From Martinezella calliandrae (lineage in GTDB: Bacteria; Pseudomonadota; Alphaproteobacteria; Rhizobiales; Rhizobiaceae), in NCBI RefSeq assembly GCF_030272695.1, contig NZ_JARFYN010000011.1:1-64000 (forward strand): a stretch of DNA of 64,000 bases. The letters are read 5' to 3'. Below the pieces are notes generated by a model, which was not told the origin of the DNA, ran no database searches, and saw nothing but the letters and a program-made list of their open reading frames with translations. The translations under genes were made by a program, and so were the position numbers. Shown here in pieces: positions 35,568 to 44,614 of this stretch. Every line of letters begins with the position of its first letter. Position 1 is the first letter of the stretch.

Positions 35568-36782
35568 ATGCATTCCGGGAGTGTGACAACGCCGTTTGGG
35601 CGGCGGCCGGTGACGCTTGCGCTCGTGCGCCGGCAACAGTCAGTGGCAGAAATCGAAGCGGGCAAAACTGCGCAGAAGTGGAAGGTCTTTCGAGATGCCT
35701 CAGAAGCTAGGGAACGCCTTGGTCTTCAAGACCGCAGCCTTGCGGTTCTCGATGCGCTCCTAAGCTTCCATCCGGATAATGAGCTCCGCGAGGGTGCGCA
35801 GCTGATTGTTTTCCCATCAAACGCACAGCTTATGCTCCGGGCCCATGGCATGGCCGGCGCGACATTGCGGCGGCACTTGGCGCTTCTGGTCGACGCCGGT
35901 CTTATTGTCCGCCGGGACAGCGCAAACGGCAAACGATATGCACGAAAGGACGAAGAGGGCGCGATCGAAACCGCTTATGGTTTCGATCTTTCTCCGCTTC
36001 TGGCTCGCTCAGATGAGCTGGCGATGATGGCCAACGACGTCGTCGGGGCACGCGCGGCCTTCAGAAAAGCGAAGGAAGCCCTTACGATCTGCCGGCGCGA
36101 CGTCCGAAAGCTCATATCGGCAGCATTGGAAGAGGGTGCGGACGGCGATTGGGAGGCCGTCGAGGCGATTTATATTGCCTTGGTCGCACGGCTACCACGC
36201 TCGCCGAAGGCAAATGACGTCGCAGGTATTTTAGACGAGATGGAGCTTCTTCGTGAAGAAGTACTCAACCGATTGGAAATGCATGACAAACCACAAAATA
36301 TTAGCATCAATGCTGCCCATGATGGGCTGCACATACAGAATTCAAAACCCGAATACCCTTCTGAATTTGAACCATGCTCTCGAAACGAGCAGGGGGCGAA
36401 ATCGAGTAAAGAGCAGCGACCGGCGAGTGGGGCGCTGAAGGCTTTCCCCTTGGGGATCGTGCTAAAAGCTTGCCCCCAGATTGTGGACTATGGCCCAGCT
36501 GGTCTGATTGCAAGTTGGCGCGATCTAATGTCGGCGGCGATCGTCGTTCGTTCGATGCTTGGGGTCAGCCCGTCTGCGTATCAACATGCTTGCGAGGTGA
36601 TGGGGCAGGAAAATGCTGCAGTGGCGATGGCCTGCATCCTGGAGCGGACGAACTTCATCAATTCGGCCGGAGGTTATTTGCGCGATCTGACGAGGCGAGC
36701 CGAGATTGGCGAATTTTCACTTGGGCCAATGATCATGGCTTTGTTGAAGGCCAATGGAGGTGAGGGTGCGCGTACCGGATAA
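35568..36782 (+). CDS. repC: RepC, replication initiator
   Basis: A 404-residue initiator, the essential replication protein of repABC plasmids; oriV normally lies within its own gene. The start at 35568 follows GAAAGGTGAAAG. The N-terminal winged-helix region (about 40-170) has FPSNAQLMLRAHGMAGATLR and LIVRRDSANGKRYARKD. A polar variable linker (about 235-285) is followed by the C-terminal domain with SAAIVVRSMLGVSPSAYQ and NSAGGYLRDLTRRAE. The gene is intact. Translation is expected to be controlled by the ctRNA upstream. Confidence 0.95.
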   Translation: MHSGSVTTPFGRRPVTLALVRRQQSVAEIEAGKTAQKWKVFRDASEARERLGLQDRSLAVLDALLSFHPDNELREGAQLIVFPSNAQLMLRAHGMAGATLRRHLALLVDAGLIVRRDSANGKRYARKDEEGAIETAYGFDLSPLLARSDELAMMANDVVGARAAFRKAKEALTICRRDVRKLISAALEEGADGDWEAVEAIYIALVARLPRSPKANDVAGILDEMELLREEVLNRLEMHDKPQNISINAAHDGLHIQNSKPEYPSEFEPCSRNEQGAKSSKEQRPASGALKAFPLGIVLKACPQIVDYGPAGLIASWRDLMSAAIVVRSMLGVSPSAYQHACEVMGQENAAVAMACILERTNFINSAGGYLRDLTRRAEIGEFSLGPMIMALLKANGGEGARTG

Positions 36783-36784
36783 AA

Positions 36785-36800
36785 GTTTGCCGCGGCAAAC
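36785..36800. repeat. parS: parS-like centromere site 1
   Basis: GTTTGCCGCGGCAAAC, a perfect 16-bp palindrome that extends to 22 bp with AAA/TTT flanks. It fits the repABC centromere consensus GTT-N4-GC-N4-AAC. It starts 3 bp after the repC stop and is part of a longer direct repeat (about 36782-36812) shared with site 2. Confidence 0.88.
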
Positions 36801-37609
36801 TTTGGTCTCTGCGCTCCATGGCGCGACTGGGTCAGTCGAACACAGTGGGACATCGGCGTTTGTGATAGGCAGGAGCATCCAGGGTCGGCGATCGCTTGAA
36901 TCCCGGAGGGCGTGCTTCATAAACTCAACCAGGTGAGCCGAGATGAGCGGGTTATCGCTGGGGCTTTTGATCAACGTTCCGTTGAAGGCCCGATCGCGGT
37001 GAGAGCGTGCATCTTCGAATAAAGTTTGCCGCGGCAAACTTTGGTCTCTGTGCTCGATTTCATTGCAAGGCCACTCGGATGGGGTGAAACATCGGCGCGT
37101 GACTCGGGTTTCGCTTTTGAAAAAGCGGGCCGTCTTAGCCATCCCGCATGCGATAGCATCTGCGAATTTATGTGGGTCTTTCGGCAGAATCGGACGCGTT
37201 ATTTAGCCGGCGGGCCGCCGAGGAGTGCCTCTCGTATTCGCGCACTCATCGATATCGCAGATGTTATCGGGACTGCTTCCTCTGGCGGACGCCTCGGTCT
37301 TTTGGCGCTATTGTTTCAATGCAAGGAAACTGCTGTGCGCTATCATCCGGCCCTCGGCACCTAACGGTTCCAAAACCGCTCCATCTATGTCATGGCGCAG
37401 TGAACCCGGTTGAGCTCGCGAGGCAGTAGCGCTTGGAATGAACGGTGGCACCCGCCGCGCGCCGGAGCGCGGTCGCGGGAACATTTGGTTTCAAAAGCCC
37501 GCGGATTTCCTGGTAGAGAGCAATGGCGTAGGCGGCCAGAACCGCCGCCCATATCAGATTGCGCACATCGCGCTCAGCGCTTGGCTTTATTGAAGAGACA
37601 TCACGGGCG
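36801..37609. other. Gene-poor stretch between the centromere sites and cspA
   Basis: No gene here can be supported. Several open frames read through the parS repeats or overlap one another on both strands without ribosome-binding sites. Apart from the second parS site at 37024-37039, nothing recognisable was found. Confidence 0.4.
37024..37039. repeat. parS: parS-like centromere site 2
   Basis: A second exact copy of GTTTGCCGCGGCAAAC, 239 bp after the first. The identity continues for about 10 bases to the right (TTTGGTCTCTG). Two spaced sites would let RepB load and bridge. No third copy was noticed elsewhere in the window. Confidence 0.88.
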
Positions 37610-37635
37610 CCACCACCCGAGTGTTCGGGTGGTGG
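37610..37635 (-). terminator. Hairpin after the cold-shock gene
   Basis: A perfect 11-bp inverted repeat, CCACCACCCGA at 37610-37620 and TCGGGTGGTGG at 37625-37635, with a 4-base loop. It lies 15 bp beyond the cspA-like stop on its transcript. No T-run follows. It also lies inside a spurious minus-strand open frame, which argues against that frame being a gene. Confidence 0.65.
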
Positions 37636-37649
37636 TAAGTTTATGGTCT

Positions 37650-37853
37650 TCAAAGTGGTCTGACGTTTTCCGCCTTTGACTTCCCGGTCTTTCGATCCTG
37701 GCCCAGATCGTAGGAGACGGACTGTCCTTCTCTCAGTGTATCGCCATATTGCAGGGCGGAGACATGTACGAATACGTCAGTTCCTCCGGATTCTGGCGTG
37801 ATGAAACCATAGCCTTTGTCGGCGTTGAAGAACTTAACCTTGCCAGTCGGCAT
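37650..37853 (-). CDS. Cold-shock protein, CspA family
   Basis: A 67-residue single OB-fold nucleic-acid chaperone. The start at 37853 ([18 protein letters not shown]) is the family norm, while the longer open frame adds an unrelated 22 residues. RNP1 is KGYGFI and RNP2 is VFVHVSAL. The C-terminal part reads [19 protein letters not shown]. These proteins melt RNA structure during cold or stress. The long upstream gap (37854-38172) may include a structured 5' leader, common for csp genes. Confidence 0.95.
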   Translation of the reverse strand: MPTGKVKFFNADKGYGFITPESGGTDVFVHVSALQYGDTLREGQSVSYDLGQDRKTGKSKAENVRPL

Positions 37854-38172
37854 AATAACCCTCGTGTCTTTGCAGATTGATCGCCGCATCACGCTAACGG
37901 CCGGCCAGCGACAGATCAAGCCGTTCCGCCTTAGCCGCTTGATAACACACTCGTCGGATCGAATGGAAGGAGGCGGTTTCAGTACGTTCCTCTTCTATCG
38001 CTCTGGGCTGGCATGTTCAGTGAATAGCGGGTGTGGCGGCGTTCAGCTTGAAGGGACTTTCTCGCTTGGGCCCGGACTTATCGAGCCAGGATCGTTGAGC
38101 CACCACCCGCGAACCGCGTCAAAATTGGCAGTAAGATCGCGCCAAAACTCAGATGATTGTACGCCGCTACAT

Positions 38173-38856
38173 CTAGCCATCGGCAGGTGGGAGCCCGCCT
38201 GCGGATCCGATAAGTTCACGGCGCGGGCCGACCTTGGCCGCGATACGATCGACAAGAATGACTGCAGCTCCTAGGACGAGGAACAACACGCCTAAGAGAG
38301 CCATGTTGGCCAAAACAGCCTGCAGGCCGATGTCGCTCACGTCCAAAAAGGGATAGGGATAAAAGCCCGAGAAGTGACCGTGAACCAGCGAATACACCGA
38401 GTAGAGTGCCGGAAAGAACAGCCACCAGATCGCGTCACGCCAAAAAAGCCTGTCACGCTCAACCCGAAACAACCAGTCCAATGTAGCAAGTATGGGAATG
38501 CAGTAATGAAGCAGCTGATCGCCTCGCAATTGCCAGCCAAGCGGGTGCCAAACACTCCTAAGCATCCACACATAGATGCCGCCCGCAACCCCTACATATA
38601 TCATGAGCGCAGTTTTCGTTGACGAGCGCTTGGCCCATCGTCCGATCATCGATGCTGGGGCGATTTCGGCCGACAGCAGCGCCATAACCAGCAGGATATT
38701 GGCTTGGATCGTAAAATAGCTGAGAAAATTCATAGTCAGCCTCAATCGCGAGATATGCGCTGCGGGTATGATGGCGGCATAGGAGATGGCTATGCCAGAC
38801 AGCGCCAGCAACGCGATGACCCAGCGGCAGAATCGGACTGAACCCTTCTTGGACAT
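38173..38856 (-). CDS. Pr6Pr-type (FAR-17a/AIG1-like) membrane protein
   Basis: A 227-residue polytopic inner-membrane protein. The start at 38856 (MSKKGSVRFCRW) is preferred to one 51 bp upstream. Six hydrophobic helices are visible, with conserved-looking NFLSYFTIQANILLV in helix 2, a histidine-containing LLHYCIPILATLDWLF, and YSLVHGHFSGFYPYPFLDV. That pattern fits the bacterial Pr6Pr family (six helices with Pro), related to the eukaryotic AIG1 family. Function in bacteria is unknown. It is a single gene with no operon partners. Confidence 0.75.
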   Translation of the reverse strand: MSKKGSVRFCRWVIALLALSGIAISYAAIIPAAHISRLRLTMNFLSYFTIQANILLVMALLSAEIAPASMIGRWAKRSSTKTALMIYVGVAGGIYVWMLRSVWHPLGWQLRGDQLLHYCIPILATLDWLFRVERDRLFWRDAIWWLFFPALYSVYSLVHGHFSGFYPYPFLDVSDIGLQAVLANMALLGVLFLVLGAAVILVDRIAAKVGPRRELIGSAGGLPPADG

Positions 38857-39115
38857 TGTGGACCCGCAAAACTTCAAGCTAAACGGCCAGACCGCGGGCG
38901 CAAACACGTCACGCAGGTCAGGCCAACCAAATCGATACGGCGTGTCTCTAGCGCATCAATGCGAAATTCGAAATCCATTTCCGACGGAATGAATGGACAC
39001 CAACGCGAAACTGGGTTCGGACCGGCGCGATTATGAAATTTATCGAGAGGATAGACGGGGGACATTCCCTTCCTGTTTAAATTCCGACAGCCAGAGCGCA
39101 CTTTTCGCCAATGAC

Positions 39116-40261
39116 CTAAACCATCAAACGAGCGGCATGACCGTTCTTTCGTTCCGCATTGTTGTAGTAGCTGGCTGCCTGCGTCACCGACTTATGTAGC
39201 GATTGCTGCATCGCCTCTTGCAGCGGCACACCTCGGTTAGCTGCCTCGGTCAGATAACCGGATCGCAGCCCGTGCGCCGAAAACTCCCCCGGATCCAGCC
39301 CAGCCAGTTCCGCCCGTTGCTTGACGATATCGTTGACCGCCTTCGGATCGAGCGCCCGCTTGGAAACATTGCCCCAACGATCGATCGCCCGAAACACACT
39401 GCCGCCGTCGATCTTCGCAGCCGCCAGCCAGGCGTTCAGCGCCTCGACGGGCCGGCCGGTGAGATAGACGACCTCATCCTGATTGGCGCCCGAGGTCTTG
39501 GTGCGACCGAGGTGAATCGACAGCGAGGGCAGCGCGCTCCCGTCCTCTGCTTTCACCGGCGGCTCGACCGTCAGCTGGTCCTTTCGCAGGCCGGCGACTT
39601 CGCTGCGCCGACGACCGCCGGAGGCGAAGGCGACCATCAGGATGGCACGGTCGCGGAGATCGCGCAGGCTGTCGCTGCCGCAGGTCGCCAGCAGCTTGGC
39701 CAGCACATCGCCGGTTACCGCCTTGGCACTCTTGCGGCGGCGTGGCCGCGGCACGGCGCGCACCGAGAGACGGATGGCCGACCTAAGGGCAGGGGAGGCG
39801 AAAGCGCCATCGAGACCGCGCCACTTGGTTAGCGTCGACCAGTTGGCCAGCCGTCGCCGTACCGTGTCGGGCGCGTGCGGCCCGATCGACCGGAGAAAGC
39901 CGCCGTCCCGCAATTCTCGGTCGACCTCGGCTGGCATGCCGTGTTCGGAATCGCTTTCGCGTCGTGCCGGATCCCACAGATGATGGGCGACGAATTTCAA
40001 CAGCAGCGCCTCCGGCGCCGGCCAGGGGAGGGGGCTGCCGACGGCCGCCAGCGACCAGGCTTCGAGATAAGCGAGGTCGGACGTCAGTGCCCGCAACGTA
40101 TTTTCGCCCATGCCCGCATTGACGAGATGGCGGAGCGTTTCGACGTCCTGATCGGTCAGCAGTTCGGCGAGCTTGTCGCGCCGCTCGATCGGCAGCACTG
40201 CGGCGATCGTGTCGAGTGTCTCTATGCGGTTCGAAATCTGTCCCTCACGGTCACCTGTCAC
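39116..40261 (-). CDS. Tyrosine-type site-specific recombinase
   Basis: A 381-residue integrase/recombinase. The N-terminal SAM-like core-binding region spans about 55-175. The catalytic domain has Arg in AFASGGRRRSEVAGL, Lys in HLGRTKTSG, the HGLR box (ELAGLDPGEFSAHGLRSGYL), and the nucleophile in ASYYNNAE. Plasmid copies of this type resolve replicon dimers or move islands. It sits at the border of a patchwork region with a TA pair, and no attachment site was recognised. The protein looks intact. Confidence 0.88.
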   Translation of the reverse strand: MTGDREGQISNRIETLDTIAAVLPIERRDKLAELLTDQDVETLRHLVNAGMGENTLRALTSDLAYLEAWSLAAVGSPLPWPAPEALLLKFVAHHLWDPARRESDSEHGMPAEVDRELRDGGFLRSIGPHAPDTVRRRLANWSTLTKWRGLDGAFASPALRSAIRLSVRAVPRPRRRKSAKAVTGDVLAKLLATCGSDSLRDLRDRAILMVAFASGGRRRSEVAGLRKDQLTVEPPVKAEDGSALPSLSIHLGRTKTSGANQDEVVYLTGRPVEALNAWLAAAKIDGGSVFRAIDRWGNVSKRALDPKAVNDIVKQRAELAGLDPGEFSAHGLRSGYLTEAANRGVPLQEAMQQSLHKSVTQAASYYNNAERKNGHAARLMV

Positions 40262-40316
40262 GCGCGAGTCCTCCGAGCGCCATTAAACTCAGTTTTCGGA
40301 GCGGCCGGAGATCTGA

Positions 40317-40736
40317 TCAGTGCTTATCCCCAGCCGCTCCGAAAAGTGTGATCCCTTCTGCACGGGCCGCCTCGGCCAATCTACGGTCGAGCGTGGCCAG
40401 CGGCAGCTGCTCGAGCAGCGCCAGGGCAAGATAGGCCGCGTCATAGGCGCTGAGACGATACTGGCGCAACAGCCGGACGACCTCAATGTCGTCGCCGGGG
40501 CCGACGAGTTTCAGCGGCAGCGCGCGCAAACGCGCCAGCGCCGAATGGATGAGATCGTCGGAAATCCGGCCACGTCGTTCGGCGCTCAACAGGATGCTGC
40601 GGATCTCGTGGCGCAGCAGGTCGGGCGCCCAGGCGTCCTCGTCGGCCAAACGCGCCATCGCCTGTTCGGCGATCACGTTTTCCTCGTCCGGCAGCAACCA
40701 GGCGCCGGCGATCGAGGCATCGACGACGAAGGCCAT
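40317..40736 (-). CDS. PIN-domain toxin (VapC-like)
   Basis: A 139-residue ribonuclease-type toxin. Acidic active-site residues are in VVDASIAGAWLLPDE (Asp6), the HEIRSIL helix (Glu), SAYDAAYLALAL (Asp) and LATLDRRL (Asp). It starts at the stop codon of the antitoxin gene (shared base 40736), so translation is coupled. VapC toxins cut tRNA or rRNA; the target here is unknown. It probably helps maintain the plasmid. Confidence 0.9.
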   Translation of the reverse strand: MAFVVDASIAGAWLLPDEENVIAEQAMARLADEDAWAPDLLRHEIRSILLSAERRGRISDDLIHSALARLRALPLKLVGPGDDIEVVRLLRQYRLSAYDAAYLALALLEQLPLATLDRRLAEAARAEGITLFGAAGDKH

Positions 40737-40975
40737 CAGCGACGGCCTTCCTGCTTCCAGGCCTGAATTTCGTCCTGCGTGACGGGCTTGGCCTGAACGC
40801 GCAGCGCACGGACCGCCTCGATGGCGGCCAGGCGTTGGCGACGCTCGTCGATGGCGACCAAACGGGCGATTGGATCGTTACCGCGAGCGATGATGATGTC
40901 CTCGCCGGCCTCGACGCGCGCCAGCAATTCGGACAGGTGGGTTTTGGCTTCGGCGACCTTGACGGTGACGGTCAT
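40736..40975 (-). CDS. Phd/YefM-type antitoxin
   Basis: A 79-residue antitoxin partner of the PIN toxin. The start at 40975 (MTVTVKVAEAKTHLSELLARV) is preferred to one 60 bp upstream. The N-terminal Phd/YefM fold shows VAEAKTHLSELLARVEAGEDIIIARGNDPIARLV, and the charged C-terminal tail (VTQDEIQAWKQEGRR) should block the toxin. It likely autoregulates the pair. The combination of a Phd-type antitoxin with a PIN toxin is common in rhizobia. Confidence 0.9.
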   Translation of the reverse strand: MTVTVKVAEAKTHLSELLARVEAGEDIIIARGNDPIARLVAIDERRQRLAAIEAVRALRVQAKPVTQDEIQAWKQEGRR

Positions 40976-41269
40976 GGCAGACTCCCTGTGACGGTGGCCG
41001 CTTGGCGACCCTTTCCCCGAACCATAGTCATTCACGCCGGATTGGTCAACGGGTGGACTATCTCACTTCCGATAAGGGGTACTTATCGATGGTGATGAGT
41101 GGTTCGCACCATCATTCGAAGTGGCGGTAGCGAGAGGCGTGTTTGCTTCCGATACAGAAAAGAACAGCGTTAATTCATATGGTTAATGAAGTGGAAAGGC
41201 CAAAATTTCGACGTCCGTGGGGAGGCTGCCCCGCGCATCCAGGGGCCTCGTGGCGTTTAGCGAGCCTAT

Positions 41270-41578
41270 TTAGTAGGCGAAGCGAACTATCCACACGATG
41301 AGGAGCATGTCGATGAGCAATACAATCACCAGAAGGAGGCTTATGAGCTTTCGTCGCTCCATAGTCTCCTTGGATTCAATTTTGAAAGCCGCTTTGTAAG
41401 CGTTCTCGATGTCTCGGTCAGTCACTGGTCTAATGGAGTTTCGAGGGCGCGTCATATTGACGAGGCCGCATGTGACGAAGATGAAAAATAATAGCAGATA
41501 AGGGGCCATCTCAAACGCAGCCTTTTGCTGTCCAGCCACTTGCAATTTCTCATCAGATAAACAGGTTTCGCTGTTCAT
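41270..41578 (-). CDS. Small membrane protein of unknown function
   Basis: A possible 102-residue protein read from an internal ATG at 41578; the open frame extends further but its first 130 residues look random. Two hydrophobic helices (APYLLLFFIFVTCGLVNM and LISLLLVIVLLIDMLLIVWIV) flank a charged 40-residue loop. I recognise no family. It is not in an operon. The two well-formed helices are the main reason to believe it is real. Confidence 0.45.
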   Translation of the reverse strand: MNSETCLSDEKLQVAGQQKAAFEMAPYLLLFFIFVTCGLVNMTRPRNSIRPVTDRDIENAYKAAFKIESKETMERRKLISLLLVIVLLIDMLLIVWIVRFAY

Positions 41579-41919
41579 CGCAATTGAAAGCCGCTTGCGC
41601 AATGCCAGGCGGTTCTGGCAATGCCTAATTCGATGTGGCGGAGCACGGGATCCTGCGCATACCTGATGACGAAATGGCGCAGATGGCTGCGACAGATCAC
41701 TGAAGCTTATCGCTCTGAACTGGCCGCACCATAGCTGGCCAGTAAGTGTCATGAAATTGCACGACTGACCAGAGATCCGGCGATCAAGGCATTGTGCTGC
41801 GGGCGCTCTTTCACCATAACTGACTACGGCAATCTTAACGAGATTTCGGTAAGGAGAGGATGCAAGTTGCTTATGAAGAAGTGCGGTATCAAAAAGCCTG
41901 ACGAAGCCAGCGCAAACGC
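41579..41919. other. Intergenic stretch
   Basis: A 341-bp gap between two divergent putative membrane-protein genes. Open frames crossing it have no family features. I see no repeat, RNA or operator that I could support. Confidence 0.3.
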
Positions 41920-42789
41920 ATGACAGTTCGTCGGCCCTCTTCGACAAAAATCGAGCGTGCGAAATGGATTGCACTCCGCACCGAACAGACGATCCCGGAA
42001 GGCGCGCTGGGCGACGATAAAGAGCTGTCGGCGTGGATCAAGATCCACGATCCTGCCTCGGATAACCAGATCAAGCAAATCAAGCGCTGGATCGCGTCCG
42101 GCAAAATCGAGGTGCCGCCGCGTTACCCGCACGCCATGACCGCGGCGGAGGCGAGGCGTATTATCGCTGCGAATAGACCGGCGAGAACACGTGGCGAACA
42201 GCGTCAAGCACGGCGGAAGCTTCCTTGGCTTGCCGGGAAATTGCTTTGGCTTTGGCTATGGATCGGTGTCGCGGTGCCGATGATCGTCGGTGTGTTCATT
42301 CCATTATTTCTGCCGTCGAAAGAGTGGGCGGCGCTGATGAGCATACCGAGTGTTGCGATCGGTCTGGTATCGGCGGCAATTTATGTTCTGGTACTGCGAG
42401 CCTACCGGGAAATACGCGATGATTACCCAATTATCGTCGGAGGCGCGGCATTGCTCGCCTTCGCCGCTGGTAGGAATATCGCCATCCTTATCGTGCCAAT
42501 GATCTTTCCGCTGTTCATCGGGGCGCATGTGGAGCTGCCTTACATGGTGGTGCAAATTGACGGGTTTGAGAGCAAAGGCTGCCGCCGACCGATCAAACTC
42601 GAAGGAATGCCCTTGATGTTCAGAGAACTGTGCGGCTTTCCGGATAGTTTTAGACACAGCCTTGCACCTGGCATGCGCTTAAGTGTTGCCGGCTACGGCA
42701 CCCGCTATGGTCTCTATGTCGAGAATGCCCGTCCGGCAGATCCCGTATCGACAGACGGTCCAAAGCAGTTGCGGGGAGCTCCGGATTAG
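41920..42789 (+). CDS. Membrane protein of unknown function
   Basis: A 289-residue protein. The N-terminal 90 residues are basic and soluble (IERAKWIALRTEQTIPEGALGDDK...), suggestive of nucleic-acid or cytoskeletal contact. Four hydrophobic helices follow between about 105 and 205 (WLWLWIGVAVPMIVGVFIPL; IPSVAIGLVSAAIYVLVL; then two more). A periplasmic or cytosolic tail of about 80 residues carries two cysteines (GCRRP, LCGFP). No family is recognised. It is convergent with the ClpP-like gene. Confidence 0.6.
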   Translation: MTVRRPSSTKIERAKWIALRTEQTIPEGALGDDKELSAWIKIHDPASDNQIKQIKRWIASGKIEVPPRYPHAMTAAEARRIIAANRPARTRGEQRQARRKLPWLAGKLLWLWLWIGVAVPMIVGVFIPLFLPSKEWAALMSIPSVAIGLVSAAIYVLVLRAYREIRDDYPIIVGGAALLAFAAGRNIAILIVPMIFPLFIGAHVELPYMVVQIDGFESKGCRRPIKLEGMPLMFRELCGFPDSFRHSLAPGMRLSVAGYGTRYGLYVENARPADPVSTDGPKQLRGAPD

Positions 42790-42880
42790 ATCAATCCTAC
42801 TGGGGCACGGAAATTCTGGATCGAGGTGGGCGGCTATTCGAGCCTCGGATAACAGTTTTCACTTCCAGCACTCCGAGGGA

Positions 42881-44614
42881 TCAGCGAAGATTTTCTTCGA
42901 TCGTCTTGAAACAGGTATCGTTATTCCCGATGTCGGCCTTAGCCAGAGACTTCCATTCATCGCGATCAAAGTCGAAATACTCAAGGAAGCAGCGGCCGGC
43001 ATCGTAGCTGAACCATTGAGCGGCAAGCAAGCGACTTTCGAGACTGTATTCCAATGCAAGATACATGTTGGCTTCGCCGCCGCGTGGGAAACTCACCGGC
43101 CGGCCAGTCTTGTTGTCGGCGACGATCGCGAAGGAGCATCCCGTTCCGCAGCCGATCTGAATGAGGGTGTAGTGCCCCGCGAAGTTGGGGCCCTGGCGCA
43201 TCCCGTCACGGATACGCGTTCTGAAGGAATTGAACTGACGATCTCGGCCCTTGAAGTCCGGCAGCATCGTCTTTCCGGCAAATCGACCTGAGGTCGGAAA
43301 GTCGGCCGGGTTTTTGCGCACAACGCTTGATACGGCCGATGCGTTCGCCTCCGTGGCTATTGGCTGGGATGATGTGGCGTCACACGCATGCCAGTCCATT
43401 TGATAGCCATACTCGCCTTTGCGACCGAAGCACCAGCCGACGGTCTGAAGCTTCGCTGTGATACGCTCGCGCCGATCACAGGCTGCCAGTGTTTCAGCCG
43501 AATCTCCGCTACCGCCGCGGCATGCTCCGTTTTGTTCTTGCCACTGCGATATCAGGCGGACCGGCGCGGAGGCTCCTTTGTCGGTCTCGCTAACCTTTCC
43601 GCTCTCCGATACGATTGTTCCGGTCTTCACATCCCAGACGAAGGCGAACTCCGCCGTCCCCGATGATATGCGATCGCCGGCGCGCTTTGCGTACCAATCG
43701 ACATTTCCTTCGATCCTACAGGTATCGGAACAATTGATCTTCAGAGACTGCGGCTTTTCGCTGTATGCCCGGATCGGCCATCGTGTCGCAAAGTCGCGCT
43801 TCGCAGTGACCACCTCAACTTTAGGCGTCGCTTTTCCGTAGAAATCCACGGTATCGCCATACGCCTTTTCCATGAATGCGACCGCGTCGGCGTTTCCGCG
43901 AGACCAAGCGTCATAGTAGGCAGATATGAAGGCACTGGCCTTCTGCTCGTCTGTCTGTGCGGCAGGTTCATGCGTCGCGGACGTGGAAACTGCCGGCACA
44001 GCCGCTCCTGCTGCGGCAAGCCGACCGGCTATATCGTTGAGGTTGCCGAACGTTACCCCATAGCTTTGCATCTCGCTGGCGGTGAGATATCGCATATCGT
44101 CGCTGGATACGGAGAGGCTGACCTGAAGCAGCTTCGGATCGACGCCCATCTCCGTAAAATACGACATTATCTGCGCGGTCATCGTCTGTATCGCAGCTAC
44201 GGCTGTGGGACTGTCGAGCCCGGCCCCTGGCGCAAACGAAGATTGATGAATACCGATGGCGCCCGGCTCTGCTTGCCGGATCACCCCGCCGACGAACGCC
44301 AGCGTGCAGGCGGATGCGCATTGGCTGGCACGCAGCTGAAGGGTCGCCAGCCCGAGCGACCGGATCATCCTGCCGTAGGCCATGGCTGCAAGGATGTTGC
44401 CGCCGTTGCTGTCAAAGGTAACAGCCTTAGCGCCGCTTGCGGCGACCTCCCGGGAGAGCTGCTGCGGATCGTCGGATTGGCTGAATTCACCCTTCAGCAG
44501 AAGAACGGGAGCGGCGTTTTCGATTGGTATGCGCTGTATCGTCATGTCCGCATGCGCCGCGCCGAACAAGGTTGCAGATGCCATGATGGCTAGGACGGAT
44601 TGACGCAGAAACAC
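42881..44614 (-). CDS. Exported multidomain protein with ClpP-like domain
   Basis: A 577-residue exported protein, signal peptide 1-22 (cleavage after AHA). Residues about 30-195 are a ClpP/crotonase-like domain like those of predicted periplasmic proteins (COG3904 type): FDSNGGNILAAMAYGRMI, the serine in QCASACTLAFVGG, and histidine in AIGIHQSSF. Residues about 220-330 resemble an NTF2/SnoaL fold (FISAYYDAWSRGNADAV). A cysteine-containing link follows (GACRGGSGDSAETLAACDRRERI). A C-terminal domain from about 440 has GPNFAGHYTLIQIGCGTGC. I do not know this full combination; function may be cell-envelope stress proteolysis or binding. It is a single gene. Confidence 0.7.
   Translation of the reverse strand: MFLRQSVLAIMASATLFGAAHADMTIQRIPIENAAPVLLLKGEFSQSDDPQQLSREVAASGAKAVTFDSNGGNILAAMAYGRMIRSLGLATLQLRASQCASACTLAFVGGVIRQAEPGAIGIHQSSFAPGAGLDSPTAVAAIQTMTAQIMSYFTEMGVDPKLLQVSLSVSSDDMRYLTASEMQSYGVTFGNLNDIAGRLAAAGAAVPAVSTSATHEPAAQTDEQKASAFISAYYDAWSRGNADAVAFMEKAYGDTVDFYGKATPKVEVVTAKRDFATRWPIRAYSEKPQSLKINCSDTCRIEGNVDWYAKRAGDRISSGTAEFAFVWDVKTGTIVSESGKVSETDKGASAPVRLISQWQEQNGACRGGSGDSAETLAACDRRERITAKLQTVGWCFGRKGEYGYQMDWHACDATSSQPIATEANASAVSSVVRKNPADFPTSGRFAGKTMLPDFKGRDRQFNSFRTRIRDGMRQGPNFAGHYTLIQIGCGTGCSFAIVADNKTGRPVSFPRGGEANMYLALEYSLESRLLAAQWFSYDAGRCFLEYFDFDRDEWKSLAKADIGNNDTCFKTIEENLR

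Noticed and set aside
37026..37364. Plus-strand 112-codon open frame starting in the second parS site
   Set aside because: It begins inside the palindrome and continues into sequence with no protein-like conservation; a similar false frame starts at the first site.
37390..37653. Minus-strand open frame of 87 codons after the cold-shock gene
   Set aside because: Its N-terminus is made of the perfect hairpin repeat (37610-37635), it overlaps the cspA end, and it lacks a ribosome-binding site and family features.
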